DNA of 64,000 bases, taken from assembly GCA_009760855.2 (NCBI GenBank), contig WPIO01000018.1, forward strand, positions 62,001 to 126,000, in the 5' to 3' direction. The position numbers and the translations under genes were made by a program. This DNA comes from Cristatella mucedo (lineage: Eukaryota > Bryozoa > Phylactolaemata > Cristatellidae). Under the pieces are notes generated by a model. It worked only from the letters and a program-made list of their open reading frames with translations. It was not told the DNA's origin and ran no database searches. Of the stretch, positions 1 to 11,994 are shown one piece after another. Position 1 is the stretch's first letter. Each line of letters starts with the position of its first letter.

Positions 1-486
1 CGAGCAGGCGACGAAGCCTCTTCACTCCATCGCTCTACGCGGGCGAGAGCGACCGAGGAGAAGGACGGCGAAATGTTGGCAGCCGCTGGAAGAATGGAGG
101 ATAGCGAGGACAGCTCACGGAAACTGGTGCATTTCGGGAGGAGACGCTGGGCCGAGGGTGTAGCTTACGGCCAGAGCTAACGTGGCCTATCAGCTGGAGT
201 GCAATGTACACTGCTGCTAAGGATTTACTCAGCCTCCAAAGTCTCGCGATAGGGTCACCTCTCGAAATGCTGCCGAGAGGTGGGCAACGTCGAGTTCGGT
301 CCACGAGTGCCTACCTGGTGCAGACTGGAGGCTGCTCAAAATAGTACTAGTGCTGCAGGTATGACCGTCACCTAGCACTGTATCAGGTCGATAGTGTGTA
401 TTGCTATAGTACAGCTACCTGGGCAGAGCCACAACAAGGTGACCAATCAGGAGAGGCCTCACTCACCCCGAGGTCACGGAACCAGA
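1..486. other. Unassigned sequence at window start
   Basis: Moderately GC-rich sequence before the first LINE copy. An 89-codon open frame on the minus strand (35-304) has no recognisable motif and no supporting splice or promoter signal. I see nothing that can be named. Confidence 0.4.
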
Positions 487-488
487 CA

Positions 489-2880
489 TAATAATAATAA
501 TAATAACGATGACAATATACTTTATAAAACACCCTCAGAGAACTCAATCTTTTTCTAGGTGCTTAACGTTTGCTGCAAAGGAAACGCAATCGAATGGTGA
601 GTGTATCCTGCTTGATAAACAACATGAATAACGTGGTTATAGGTGACATGCACAGGGTGAGCAAACAAGTGTGGTTAGTGGCAGCATGCACAGTGTCAGC
701 ACACAAGCACATAAAGGAAAAATCACAGGGGCTCACTAAACACTGTCATAAAAAGGTGCGTTTTAAATTTCTTTTTAAATGCGGCCAAATCAGGGGATGT
801 CGTGACGCAAGTCGGGAGTTCCAGGCTTTGGGAGCGTACGAACTAAATGCACGGTCTAAAAAGGTTTTGAGGTTTGTACGAATTATAGCTAAACAGTTAG
901 CTTCCGAAAAGCAGGTGGTACGATGCTTGGCCTGGTGGGGGAGTAGATCTGATAGGTAGGCTGGAGCCAAAAAATGAAGGGACCTAAAAGTGAGCGGCAA
1001 AACCTTGAAGTCGATCCGTTGCTTGACTGGTAGCCAGTGCAGATCCGCGAGAAGCCGTGTGATGTGGCAACTGCGACGCTCACGACAGACAAGCCTAGCT
1101 GCAGAGTTTTGCACCAGCTGTAAGCGCCTGATTACACATGCCGGTAGCCAGCAAGCATTGAGTTACAGAAGTCAAGATGGGATGTCACAAATACATGGAT
1201 CAACTTAGATCTGGTATAACTGTATAAATTAGCCCAAGTTTTAGCAATGTTAGGTAACTGAAAGTAGGCAGACTTGATTGTGGAGCTGATGCGGTCGTCT
1301 AACGAAATGCCGCTTTGGAACATGACACTTAGATTTCATGCAGCCTCAATAGGAGATGTGCTGGCAGACAGAGCCGATTTTGAGCGTCAGCCTTTTCAAT
1401 TTCTGAATCACACTTGGTTTGCCCATATTTAGCAAGCTAGTTTTATCATCATTCAATTTAAGAAAGGGAGGTGCCATCCATGTGCGGATGTCATTAATGC
1501 ATGCAGCAAGAGAGTTGAGAGAATTCGAGGTGCTCGAAGGCTGGGAGGGTTCAAAGCATAGGTACAACTGAGTGTCATCCGCATAGAAGTGAAAGCCTAT
1601 ATTGTGCTCGGCAATCACACCTGCAAGAGGGAGATTACAAACCGTGAAAAGAATCAGACCTAGCACGGAGCCCTGAGGTACCCCATATTTCAGAGGTACC
1701 TCGGTTGATCTTTGTCCGTTCACGTCAATACTCTGTAGTCTCCCACTGAGATAGAACCTGAACCACTGCAGAGCAGTGCCAGTGATGCCCAGGTGAGATG
1801 AGAGGCGCTCTAGATATACTTAGTGATCAATGGTATCAAAAGCTGCCGAGAGATCGAGCAAAACAAGCAGAGACACTCTACCCATGTCTGCATTCCTAAG
1901 TAGGTCGTTGTACACCCGAAGCAATGCTGACTCTGTGGAGTGATTAGCTCTAAAGCCAGACTGGAACTTACTAGCAAGGTTAGAAGTTTCAATTTATGAG
2001 TTCAGCTGGTCTGCCACGACTCATTCCAGTGTCTTTGAAAGGAATGGTAGAAGGAATACTAGGTGGTAGTTGCTCAACTTCCCTTGGTCTAGTGTCGCTT
2101 TTGTGAGAAGTGGCGTGACTACAAGTTTTTTGAAAGGTACTGGGACATTACCTGAGGCTAATGACAAAGTAATGGTGTTATTTATGCATGACAGCAGCAG
2201 ATCAATGCAACGTAAGAGCAGGACATTGGGAATTGGGTCCAAAGGACGCGTTGTCTCCTTTAATTCTGATATGAATATCAGGACGAGGTCATTAGTGACC
2301 TGATTGAATGTAGACATTGAGGTACTGCAAGGAATCGAGGGACAGCATTCTATGGGGGGGACGCTGCCATCCTAGGGATGGACTCACTAATCTTGTGTAT
2401 CTTCTGGACAAAGAAGCGATCAGCTAGACCATCACAGGGATCATCAGGTAAGGAGCTAACCTGGGAGCGATTGAGGAGTTGGTTGATCGTCGACATCAGT
2501 ATTTTTGGATTTCGCATCTGCGATTCAAAAATGAGTTTATAGAAGCTAGACTTGGTCTTTGCTAGGATCTATTGGTAAGACCTACCGTAGTCCTCGTATG
2601 CCTGTCGATGGATAGTCAGTCCTGATCTTTTGTATGCTTTTTCAAGTTTGTGTGTATTAGATGTTGAATGTGTCGCAAATTCAATGTCACTGGTAAGCAA
2701 TAGGCCGTCTGGGCGAGGGTGCACAGTTTGCTTAGTCAGAGGTGCAAACTCGTCGAGCATGTCGGCTAGTGCTGTTTCGTAGCTATCAACCAATGATGGC
2801 AGGTGGAATGGGAGACTGAGCAGGACAGGCGAGGCAGACAGCATCGATATCAAGGGTCTTGATGTTTCGCGATTCACAGG
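489..2880 (-). mobile_element. LINE A copy 1, 3' part (reverse transcriptase to tail)
   Basis: Read on the minus strand this is the RT half of a CR1/L2-like non-LTR retrotransposon. Pieces of the RT are visible in several frames: the GVPQGSVLG block, the catalytic FYADDTQLY block (near 1580-1600) and the FLKLNDDKT block. They are followed by the C-terminal region with DLHWLPVKQRIDFK. The 3' end is a hairpin (AAAGCGCC paired with GGCGCTTT in good copies, degraded here) followed by ATT repeats at 489-507. Frameshifts and stops make it a pseudogene. Its 5' part continues at 4105-4790, beyond an inserted younger copy. Confidence 0.9.
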
Positions 2881-2883
2881 TTT

Positions 2884-4104
2884 TTGTTAGACGAAGAAGG
2901 CACGCTTTGTAAACTGAATGAGACCGTGCTAGGTCCGGTTCTTTTCACGGTTTATACTCTCCCTCTTGCTGATGTGGTTGCCGAGCACAATCTAGGCTTT
3001 CACTTCTATGCGGATGACACTCAGTTGTATCTTTGCTTTGATCCCTCCCAGCCTTCGAGCACCTCGAATTCTCTAAACTCACTAGCTGCATGCATTGATG
3101 ACATCCGCACATGGATGGCAGCAAATTTTCTAAAACTTAACGATGATAAAACTATGTTACTAGTTATGGGCAAACCCAGTGTGATCCGGAGATTGGACAG
3201 GCTGACTCTCAAAATTGGCTCTGCCAGCATATCTCCAGTTGAATCAGCTCGAAATCTAGGTGTCATATTCCAAAGCGACCTCTCGTTAGACGACCATATC
3301 AGCTCCACAGTCAAATCCGCCTATTTTCAGCTTCATAACATTGCTAAAATTCGGGCTTGCTTAGATAAATATACCACATCTAAGTTGGTCCATGCATTCG
3401 TGACATCCCGTCTCGACTTCTGCAACTCACTGCTTACTGGCCTACCAGCATGTGCGATCAGGCGATTGCAGCTGGTGCAAAACTCGGCAGCTAGACTTGT
3501 CTGCCGTGAGCATCGCAGTTGCCACATTACTCCACTTCTCGCCGACCTGCACTGGCTACCAGTCAAGCAACGGATTGACTTCAAGGTTTTGTCGCTCACT
3601 TTTAGGTCCCTTCATTCTATGGCTCCAGCCTATCTTTCAGATATACTACCCCATCAGGCAAAGCATCGTACCACTCGCTTTTCGGAATCCAACAGTCTAG
3701 AAATACCTCGTACAAACCTCAAATCCTTTGGAGACCGTGCATTTAGTTCATCTGCTCCCAAAGCCTGGAACTCCCTCCCGACCTGCGTCAAAACATCCCC
3801 TGACCTGACCACATTTAAAAGGAACCTAAAAACACACCTATTTAGGACAGCATTTAGTGGGTCCCTGTGATTCGTCCTTGATATGCTTATGCGTGCTGAC
3901 ACTGTGCATGCTGCCACTAACCACATTTGCATGCCTACCCTGTGCATGTCACCCCTTACCATATTATTCATTTCGTTTGTTTTCAAGCATGATTTTACTT
4001 ACCATTCAATTGCATTTCACTTTACAGCAAATGTAAAGCGCCTAGAGAGAGATTGAGTTCTCTGAGGGCGCTTTATCAAGTGAGTTATTATTATTATTAT
4101 CATC
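2884..4104 (+). mobile_element. LINE A copy 2, nested in copy 1
   Basis: A 5'-truncated LINE A copy in the opposite direction to its host copy. An open frame of 328 codons (2884-3870) covers the YADD catalytic block, the region after it and the complete C-terminal domain through DLHWLPVKQ, ending in the family's usual terminal residues SGSL. It is followed by a 3' UTR, the terminal hairpin (about 4035-4076) and TTA/ATT repeats. This is the best preserved reading frame of the family here and so a relatively young insertion. It cannot move itself, because the endonuclease and the N-terminal RT are missing. Confidence 0.92.
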
Positions 4105-4790
4105 TTCATGTGTTCTGATAAGCAGGATTCGTTAATAATTGGTGATGACAAAGTGCAGTTGTATGAGAAAATTTGGTCGAGTGTGTGACCATTGATGTTA
4201 GTAGAGCCATGCACATGAGCCACAAGAGACAATGAGTCAGTCAATGCACGAATTAAAGTGCTGAAGGCGTCAGATAAGTTATCGAAGTGAATGTTGAAAC
4301 CGTCCATACGAGGAAGGATCGAATTATTGCACACAGAATCGAAATGAGTTCGGAGAAATGTGAGATAAAGGAGGACTTGGTACCTGGTGGGCGATAGACT
4401 GCTGCTACAATCGGTAGCTTGCTGTCCGGTAAAATCAAGACAATCGGTTCGAAAGACTGCTTTGAGGGTGCTGCAAATGGCTTGTATTCGAATTGCGAGC
4501 ACATGATAATAGCAACTCTGCCTCCAGTTTTGATTGATCTAGGGGTGTGAAAGAATGAGAAATCAGTCTGGGTAGCGTCTTTAGTTTTTGGACAGTTTAC
4601 TGATTTTAGTAAAGTTTCAGTCAAGGCCAGCAGGTCAAGACCATTTTCAGAAATTATGTCGATTTTTACTAGAGGTTTATTGCACATTGAGCGAGGGTTC
4701 CAAAGACAAATGTAAAGTTGGGCCACCGGACTTGTAACAAGCCTGAATACCACTAAGTTAGAGAGATTCACAGTTAGGCTTTTGGGGGAG
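4105..4790 (-). mobile_element. LINE A copy 1, 5' part (AP endonuclease)
   Basis: The minus-strand frame at 4253-4771 encodes an APE-type endonuclease of the kind non-LTR retrotransposons use to nick target DNA. The LALTET block carries the catalytic Glu, and the VYRPPG block is typical of CR1/L2 elements. It belongs to the element whose RT half lies at 489-2880; the uninterrupted copy at 28986-31828 shows the two parts adjoin. The first ORF of the element, if any, is not visible. Confidence 0.85.
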
Positions 4791-5230
4791 CGTGCTGAGT
4801 GATTCGAGGCAAAATTCTAGGAATACCAAATGAGCCGGCACTCAGCTCGCACTTTTCGCAAAACGAGCGTCTAAGCTGGCGGTCCCGGCCACAGCAACGG
4901 CTCCGGATGGCGGCCACTAAACGTGCTCTGTTCATCCGCTATACGTCTTATCATTACATGTACCAGCCTCGAACGCAACTGTAAGAATGATTATTTTCAA
5001 GGCAGCGCTGCGGGAAGGAACTAAAAAGATTGACTAGAAGCAAGCTAGATTCACAGAAGCTGTTATACCCCCATCCCAGGTAGCCCATCTGATGACGCTG
5101 AGACTGATGACTATCGGAGCAAAGACTAGACTGTTAATTTACTGAACACCTCTATTAACTTCCTTAATTTGTGAATAATGCCTACTCATCCTAATTTAAT
5201 ATTAAAATGCATCACTCTAGTAATAGGGAT
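4791..5230. other. Unassigned spacer before tRNA
   Basis: Sequence between the LINE A 5' end and the tRNA gene. No gene, repeat or clear regulatory motif was recognised. Confidence 0.4.
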
Positions 5231-5312
5231 GACGAGGTGGCCGAGTGGTTAAGGCGGTGCCCTGCTAAGGCATTTCCCTCTGGGAGCGAGGGTTCGAATC
5301 CCTTCCTCGTCG
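5231..5312 (+). tRNA. tRNA-Ser (anticodon GCU)
   Basis: The 82-nt sequence folds as a class II tRNA. The acceptor stem GACGAGG pairs with CCTCGTC, with G as discriminator. The D arm contains TGGCCGAGTGGTTAAGGC (A box) and the anticodon loop is CTGCTAA (anticodon GCT). A long variable arm (about 14 nt) is typical of serine, and the T arm has GGTTCGAATCC (B box). A T run of seven begins five bases downstream and is a good pol III terminator. All stems pair, so this looks like a functional gene and not a SINE head. Confidence 0.93.
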
Positions 5313-5315
5313 AAA

Positions 5316-5324
5316 CTTTTTTTA
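5316..5324 (+). terminator. Pol III T-run terminator of tRNA-Ser
   Basis: A run of T residues directly after the mature tRNA 3' end, as expected for RNA polymerase III termination. Confidence 0.8.
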
Positions 5325-6387
5325 TATATATATATTCCCGATAACTTCGAGTTAGTAGTTATACTTGCACAACCCAATAGCAGCAACGTAAGACAGCATT
5401 GAGTCTAAGGCTGCTCGCACTTTTACCGCTACAATTTGGCTGATGCTGCTTCAATATAGGCCTACAAAACAAACGTATGTTTGGAGTTGTCTGCACTTGT
5501 ATCCGAGAAGAACAAAACGATTCGGTAAGTTGTTCAAACTGGAGCTGTAAGCTCGTTCCGTAGGGCGGTTTTTTGAAAATGAGTTTGCAATCAACTCAAT
5601 GTAGTAATCTCCCGTAGGGAAAAATGTTGGCATTATATAACTGAAGCTACTGCAGGACGACACAACAACCACCATCGATAATTGTTTCTTATCGGGTATA
5701 ACTAGTAAGTATACTTAAGGGAGTCAACAATCAATTACATTATGGTTGGGGTTGGTTGCTATCCTATATTATATTATATTATATTATATATAGAGTTTAA
5801 TTTTTTTCAGATTGACATTAACCGTTTACGTGTTGACCCGCGTTGACAGTACTCGTACAGGCCGGTTCCTACAATATGCCAGTCAAACCCTTATGGGTGT
5901 CACTGTGAGCGCCGGGCGATTATAGTTTCGCTGGAACACTCTACGGTTGTTCTATCTTCGCTGAAATCGCTTCTTTATGACAAGCGAGGTGAGCTTTGCG
6001 TGGATGACGTCCATCTGAACGTCGAGATTGGTCATCGCTTCGGTCTGCTGGCCTTCTCAATGGCGGCTCAAGCACTACGTCCAGCGTCTACATGAACGCG
6101 AGATGCTCGAGATTTTGCCTCGGTCGACCGTCTGTTTCTCAATACCGTGCGCTTCCTGTACTGGATGTGCAATTCCTGTAGTGATGTGCGCTTTTTGTAG
6201 CGATGTTCGCTTCCTTTAGCGATGTTTCTGTCAGATCAATTGCCTTCTGTTTCACCTTGCTGTGACGAGAGAGGAGGCTGCCTAGATACGTGTGAAGCTT
6301 GCAATATGTACCTCTGACCTTCCGATTGCCGAACCTGACCACTTCGCACAGGTCCTAGCCCCCTAGTCTAGTATGTTATGGTGCCTA
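5325..6387. other. Unassigned spacer with minor repeats
   Basis: Contains an AT-rich ATATT repeat (about 5768-5793) and a degenerate repeat of about 18 bp (CTTCCTGTAGYGATGTGCG-like, four loose copies at 6145-6230). No coding sequence was recognised. Confidence 0.4.
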
Positions 6388-6959
6388 TAATAATACTAAC
6401 ACGTTTGTATAGCGCCATCAGAGAACTTCTCCAAAGATTTCCACTCTAAATTTTCTGAAAGGAAAGCGTTATCGAATGGTCGCTGTGGCAGCACGCTCAA
6501 TGACAACAAGCACAATAGTTAGAGGTGATACGGACAGGGTCAGCATGCATAGATGGTTAGTGGCAGAATGCACAGTGTCAGCACACATAAGCGCGTAAAG
6601 AACGAGTCACATGAACCCACTAAATGCTGTGATAAATAGCTACGTTTTTAGATTCTTTTTAAATTTCGTCAAGCCAAGGGATGTCATGACGCAAGTCGTG
6701 AGTGAGTTCCAGGTTTGGGAGTACATGAACTAAAGGCACGGTCTTCAAACGATTTGAGGTCCATGCGAGGTATAGGTAAAAGAGAAAATTCCGAAATGCG
6801 AATGGTACGATGCTTAGCTTGGTGGGGGAGTAGATCTGAAAGATATGCTAGAGCCAAAGAATGAAGGGACCTAAAAGTGAGCTACAGAACTTTGAAGTCA
6901 ATTCACTGCTTGAGTGGAAGCCAGTGCAGGTCGGCGAGAAGCGATGTGATGTGGTAACT
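6388..6959 (-). mobile_element. LINE A copy 3, 3' part
   Basis: 3' tail, UTR and C-terminal RT region of LINE A on the minus strand, degraded. It breaks off at GTGATGTGGTAACT; the matching host sequence resumes at 7944, so copy 4 has split it. Confidence 0.82.
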
Positions 6960-7943
6960 CATTCTAAAACTAAACGATGATAAAACTAACTTACTAGTTA
7001 TGGGCAAACCTAGTGTTATTCAGAAATTGGAAAGGCTGACTTTCAAAATTGGCTCTGCCAGCATATCTCCAGTTGCATCAGCTCGAAATCTAGGTGTCAT
7101 ATTCCAAAGCGACCTCTCGTTAGACGACCACATCAGCTCCACAGTCAAATCAGCCTATTTTCAGCTTCATAACATTGCTAAAATTAGGGCTTGTTTAGAT
7201 AAGGATACCACGTCCAAGTTGGTCCATGCATTCGTGACATCTCGTCTCGACTTCTGCAACTCACTGCTTACTGGCCTACCAGCATGTGCGATCAGGCGAT
7301 TGCAGCTGGTGCAAAACTCTGCAGCTAGGCTTGTCTGCCGTGAGCGTCGCAGTTGCCACATTACTCCACTTCTCGCCGACCTGCACTGGTTACCAGTCAA
7401 GCAACGGATTGACTTCAAGGTTTTGTGTCGCTCACTTTTAGGTCTCTTCATTCTATGGCTCCAGCCTATCTTTCAGAGATACTACCCCATCAGGCAAAGC
7501 ATCGTACCACTCGATTTTTCGGAATCCAACAGTCTAGAAATACCTCGTACAAACCTTAAATCCTTTGGAGACCGTGCATTTAGCTCGTATGCTCCCACAG
7601 CCTGGAACTCCCTCCCGACCTGCATCAGAACATCCCCTGACCTGACCACATTTAAAAGAAACTTAAAAACATACCTATTTAGGACAGCATTTAGTGGGTC
7701 CTTGTGATTCGTCCTCGATGTGCTTATGCGTGCTGACACTGTTCATGCTGCCACTAACCACATTTGCATGCTGACCCAGTGCATGTAACCCCTAACCATG
7801 TTATTCATTTTGTTTGTTTTTCAAGCATGATTTTACTTACTATTCTATTGCGTATCACTTTGCAGCAAATGTAAAGCGCCTAGAAAGAGATTAAGTTCTC
7901 TGAGGGCGCTTTATCAAGTGCAATATTATTATTATTATTATTA
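6960..7943 (+). mobile_element. LINE A copy 4, nested in copy 3
   Basis: 5'-truncated copy starting in the FLKLNDDKT block. Its frame is open from 7000 to 7707 except for a short frame slip near 7425-7510, where residues differ from the consensus. It ends with the family's terminal SGSL, a UTR, the terminal hairpin (about 7874-7915) and ATT repeats. Confidence 0.9.
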
Positions 7944-8195
7944 TGCGCCGCTCATGACAGACAAGCCTAGCTACAGAGTTTTGCACCAGCTGTAAGTGCG
8001 TGATTGCACATGCCGGTAGACCCCTGCAAGCAGTGAGTTACAGAAGTCAAGACGGGATGTCGCAGATGCATGGACCAACTAAGATGTCGTATCCCTATCT
8101 AAGCAAACCCAAATTTTAGTAATGTTATGTGGTGAAGTAGGCAGACTTGATTGTGGAGCTGATGTGGTCGTCAAATGAAAGGTCACTTTGGAACA
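7944..8195 (-). mobile_element. LINE A copy 3, continuation
   Basis: Continues the host copy on the minus strand upstream of the nested insertion, covering the DNA for the ARLVC...VTSRLDFCNS region, and ends near 8195. Confidence 0.8.
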
Positions 8196-8224
8196 AGAAA
8201 CCTGTATTAATGTCAATGCAACTT

Positions 8225-8455
8225 TCGCTTCCTAGGCGTCTCGGTGGCGGAAACATTTAGGCCGGTGCAAATGCTCTTGACACTCTATTTAAAACCCCAC
8301 GTTGGCTTCCCACTGCTGCTCCTGTTCAGCAACTGCATCTCCTACCCCTGAGCCTTACCTCTGGATCTATAGCTAGTCTGTTGGCTATCAGTCGGTTGGC
8401 GGTGACTTTGCGTAATGGCAACCGAAAGCTTTACGCCTTAGGAGTCGCTACCAGC
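8225..8455 (+). mobile_element. Degraded LINE RT C-terminal fragment
   Basis: Plus-strand translation gives a block with a WLPTAAPVQQL-like segment, equivalent in position to the DLHWLPVKQR block of LINE A but clearly divergent. It probably belongs to a third, related LINE. The assignment rests on this one block. Confidence 0.4.
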
Positions 8456-8463
8456 CCGGTTGT

Positions 8464-8938
8464 CCTTACGTAATGTAATGTATCTCCGTCTGTAACTCCA
8501 CAAAGCCGCAATGACTATGTGGGTGTTACGCAGGAGAGTTTTGTGTGGCGGACTCACAGCCTAAGCGGCTTTCGGTACGCATTCGGTAGCCAACAGACTT
8601 CGTCTCACGCAACAAAGAGAAAGTGGGAAGCATGGCAGAGTCAAGAGAGCAGTTGAGGTAGTGAGTGGCATAGAAGTAGCAGCTCAGAACCACTGAAAAG
8701 GATTAGCCATAGTCGGCAGCAGGAGAGTAGTTGCCGTTGCGTAAGAATTGTGGAAGCGAGCTCCACAGTCTAGGACCTGCAGAGCTAAAGCTTCTGTCGC
8801 TAACGGTCTTTAGGTGGAAGAATGGAACAGCTAATTTATCGTCCATACAGAACCTGAGGGCACGAGAAGGCTGAGACCGGTGTAACAGTTCTGCTAGGTA
8901 TCGAGGAGCCAAGCCTCGCTAGTCCTTCAAAAGTTCCT
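8464..8938 (-). mobile_element. LINE B 3' end
   Basis: The start matches 21006-21435 and 32291 onward. On the minus strand it encodes the terminal part of a CR1/L2-like protein (LAVPFFHLKTVSDRSFSSAGPRLW) and then a UTR ending in GGAGTTACAGACGGAGATACATTACAT, so the tail is TACAT repeats and not ATT. Confidence 0.8.
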
Positions 8939-9129
8939 CCGCAAGAAAAGAAGAGCTCTGGAAAAATGCTTCACGGCAAAGAATGAAATACACATGCAGC
9001 AATATGGCTTCGCCTTGCAGATGTACGTGCCGCCTGCAACTTCGGTATCTTTCTATCTTTGTATCTAACTTTGGTATCGTGTTTAAAAGCAACGATAGTT
9101 ACCATCCGCTGAGAAGCCAAAGTGAGAAC

Positions 9130-9131
<2 letters not shown>

Positions 9132-9227
<96 letters not shown>

Positions 9228-9280
9228 GCTCGCTCTCTTTCCCACTCTCCCCCTCTCACTCTCTCCTTCACTATATCTCC

Positions 9281-9338
<58 letters not shown>
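9132..9338. repeat. (CT)n microsatellite
   Basis: Two long CT runs separated by about 60 bp of imperfect CT-rich sequence. Long Ser-Leu and Arg-Glu open frames here are artefacts of the repeat. Confidence 0.97.
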
Positions 9339-9339
<1 letters not shown>

Positions 9340-9341
<2 letters not shown>

Positions 9342-9698
9342 AACCAGTGCTTTAGCTGCATTAGCAAGTCGCATTTTATTAAGTAAGCTTTAATTGACGC
9401 GTTACCTTGTGCTTACGAAGAGTTTGCCGACCGGTTACGCAGCGGTCTACGGACGCCACACTGCATGTTATCTGAGCATTCACCGTGTCGCAAATGTATT
9501 TTAAAAGTACAAACCTTGTGTGTAGAGGAATTTCCCAAGAGGTTTGCTGTCTCGCTACGGCTGCCGGTACTAAAAGTCGATTGGCATCGAGACTCACGTA
9601 GACAGTCGATTTCAGAGCCTAGTTAACGCGCTCCGTCATCGTTAGGTTCAGGTATTGTGATAAGGGCAAGTTCTAATTTGGCACAAGAATGTCCAACG
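9340..9698. other. Unassigned spacer
   Basis: No recognised gene, repeat or regulatory motif. Confidence 0.35.
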
Positions 9699-9800
9699 AG
9701 ACAATAATAACAATAATGATAATAATAATACTAATGTACTTGATAAAGCGCCCTCAGAGAACTCAATATCTTTCTAGGCGCTTTACATTTCAGGGAAAGC
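9699..9800 (-). mobile_element. LINE A 3' tail fragment
   Basis: ATT repeats (as AATAAT), the tail hairpin (GCGCCCTCAGAGAACTCAAT then AGGCGCTTTACATT) and little else. This is either a very short LINE A insertion or the tail of a lost SINE. Confidence 0.75.
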
Positions 9801-11085
9801 GTCGGTGTGCGCGAAGTGCGGTACTTCCGAGTGCCGACTCCTACGGCCTAGACAGCCGTCTGCCCATTCCGAATAGTCATTTCACTGCCAAGGCAAATGC
9901 ATCAAGTTGCAGCCGAAGTCGGCCGACTCTACTTACCGCGGACAGAGCAGCTAGCAAGCAAGGTCGACCGAGCGAAAGCTTACCAGTCACGACGCCGGGA
10001 CAGGGATTGTCACCTGAACGACGCCGCGACGGCACACTAGGTAAGGAGTTACCTACGTCCTTGACGCACACATTCTTGAGCCGCGAATCCGCTGAGGCTG
10101 AGGCTGCATTTCGCTGCTGCCAAGTATTGCGACAGCTGCGACCGAGGCGACAGCTGCGACCGAGGCTGAGTGCCGCAGCGAATGAGCTGGCAGAGCGGCG
10201 GCGGCGGCGGCGGGACGACTGTACTGTGACGCCGCAGTACTTTGAATAAAACATGCCGTCGAGCAATGCCGGACGCAATGCTAACACTATTGCGAAGTCG
10301 ACGGTGCAGCTCATTTGGCCTGTGCATCCTGCAGCCAAATCTAGCCTCCCAGCCTCTAGCCCCTAGACTCTCAGCCTAGCCTCTGCCTACTCGCTCAATT
10401 CGACGACTCGCGTCTCGATGCAGGCTTATCCACTGCATGATGCACTGCTCATTGGCGACTGCTTTTCGCGCGCTGCCAGCAAAGGAGGCATGAAATAAGC
10501 GGGCGCGAGCGCCAGTCTCTCCACAGACTCTTTCCATATTGGCAAGTTGGCTTTTTGCATCGGCCAGATTGCGACTTGCAACATGAAAGTCGCGGCTCCG
10601 GAATTATGATTATTTAGGAGCAGGCCTTGTTATCATTTACGGTTAGGTAGCACAAAGTCGTCGGTCATTTTGGCTCGGGGCCTTTTGAACCAGGCAGTTG
10701 AGCCAGCTGTGCTCTGGGCGTCTCGCAAGAGAGCTGCTGCTGCTGTCCGTTATCTGCTGCTGCTGTCCGCTATCTGCTGCAGTCCGCTATCTATGGCTGC
10801 CGGTGCAAATGGACGCCGGTCGCCCTAGCGGTCGAGTCTGTCTGCACGCTGTACTACAGTCTACTGCTCCGTGCTCCGATGCCTCCGCCGCCGCAAGCCG
10901 GCCTGCCCGATAGCTGCACACGAACTCTCGCTGCGTCTACAGGTCGATGGCAATGCATTGCAGGCGCGGCCTCAAGCGGTAGCGCGTCGCGCATCTGCAA
11001 AGGCCAACGCATCAGCGCAAGCATGGTGAGAAGTCATGCGACACAAGTGGCGAGCGCCTCGTTTTCGGCCCGAAGGACATTATTG
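9801..11085. other. GC-rich unassigned block
   Basis: CpG-rich sequence with CGG repeats (10196-10214) and CTGCTG-type repeats (10735-10790). Open frames exist on both strands but none shows a recognisable domain. An unannotated CpG-rich 5' region is possible; I cannot support a gene. Confidence 0.35.
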
Positions 11086-11090
11086 CAGAT

Positions 11091-11160
11091 GCCGCTAAGC
11101 ACTGCTCCTACATTCGCTAAGCACTGCTCCTAGATCCGCTAAGCACTGCTCCTAGATCGC
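11091..11160. repeat. 22-bp tandem repeat, about 3 copies
   Basis: Three consecutive copies of CGCTAAGCACTGCTCCTAGAT with minor changes. Confidence 0.85.
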
Positions 11161-11289
11161 TGACACTCGGCGCATGTCTAAGCAAGCCAGCTGGCCAGCC
11201 AGTCTGGCCTCCGTCTCGGAAAGCAGTTAGCAGCGCGTGCCCTCAAGGAGTAGCAAGGTCATTTTTTTCTAACGCTCCCGGCGGTCGGA

Positions 11290-11690
11290 AAGCTACCGTA
11301 TTCTACCGAGCATTAGCCCCCTTCTCTCCCAAAACTTTCGCTCAGCTAATGGAGAGGGGGCTTATAAGTGGGCGGTTGCTTTTCTTTGCTTTAGTGCTTC
11401 TTTGCTTTAGTACCTGCTCGGAATGCATTTCCGGTATGTGATTGCATTTTGAACGCATTTGTGGAATTTCAAATGCAATAGACAGAATGGAAGATGACGC
11501 AGTCTATGAAGAGAGTGACGACGACGTTGATGAAAACGGAGTTTCCACCAAATTTTAAGCCTGTGATATGAACGATGAAGATGGTGAGGGTATCATCACC
11601 ATTCCTGCAGAGGATATTGATAATGACATGAATGACTATTATGAGTGTTAATGTTGTTGAGTTCCTTCAGTTATTTAATAAGAATATTTT
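11290..11690 (+). mobile_element. Repeat R1, copy 1 (DNA-transposon-like remnant)
   Basis: Homologous to the minus strand of 35945-36285 over about 300 bp, including GAGGGGGCTTATAAGTGGGC, GGAATTTCAAATGCAATAG and a short acidic reading frame (Glu/Asp-rich, MEDDAVYEESDDDVDE). Two dispersed copies make it a mobile repeat. An acidic C-terminal coding tail would fit several DDE transposase families, but I cannot assign one. Confidence 0.55.
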
Positions 11691-11994
11691 TTTAAATATT
11701 TGTTCAATAATTTAGGGGCTTACACATCATGGGGGCATCATCATACGGTAAAATATGGTACTCACTAACTGTCTGGAGATGTAGGCGTCTACAGTAGTGC
11801 GACTGGCTGTCTCGTTTTAATACTAATACAACCGGATGAAAGAAGAATGAGAAACAATTATGCTTCTCTCCCCCAATTATTCTTAGCAACAAAGACAGAA
11901 TATCATAGAGGATATAATTCATATAGAAATTCATAGAGGATATAGAGTAATTCATAGAGGATACAAAGATAACCATTTATAGAGAAATTCATTG

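Noticed and set aside
2884-3870. 328-codon ORF as a host gene
   Set aside because: It contains the YADD block and C-terminal domain of LINE A, seen in many copies here; a truncated retrotransposon ORF.
9083-9393. Ser-Leu and Arg-Glu repeat proteins
   Set aside because: Pure products of the CT microsatellite; the same applies at 14219-14809, 44041-44303 and 58469-58831.
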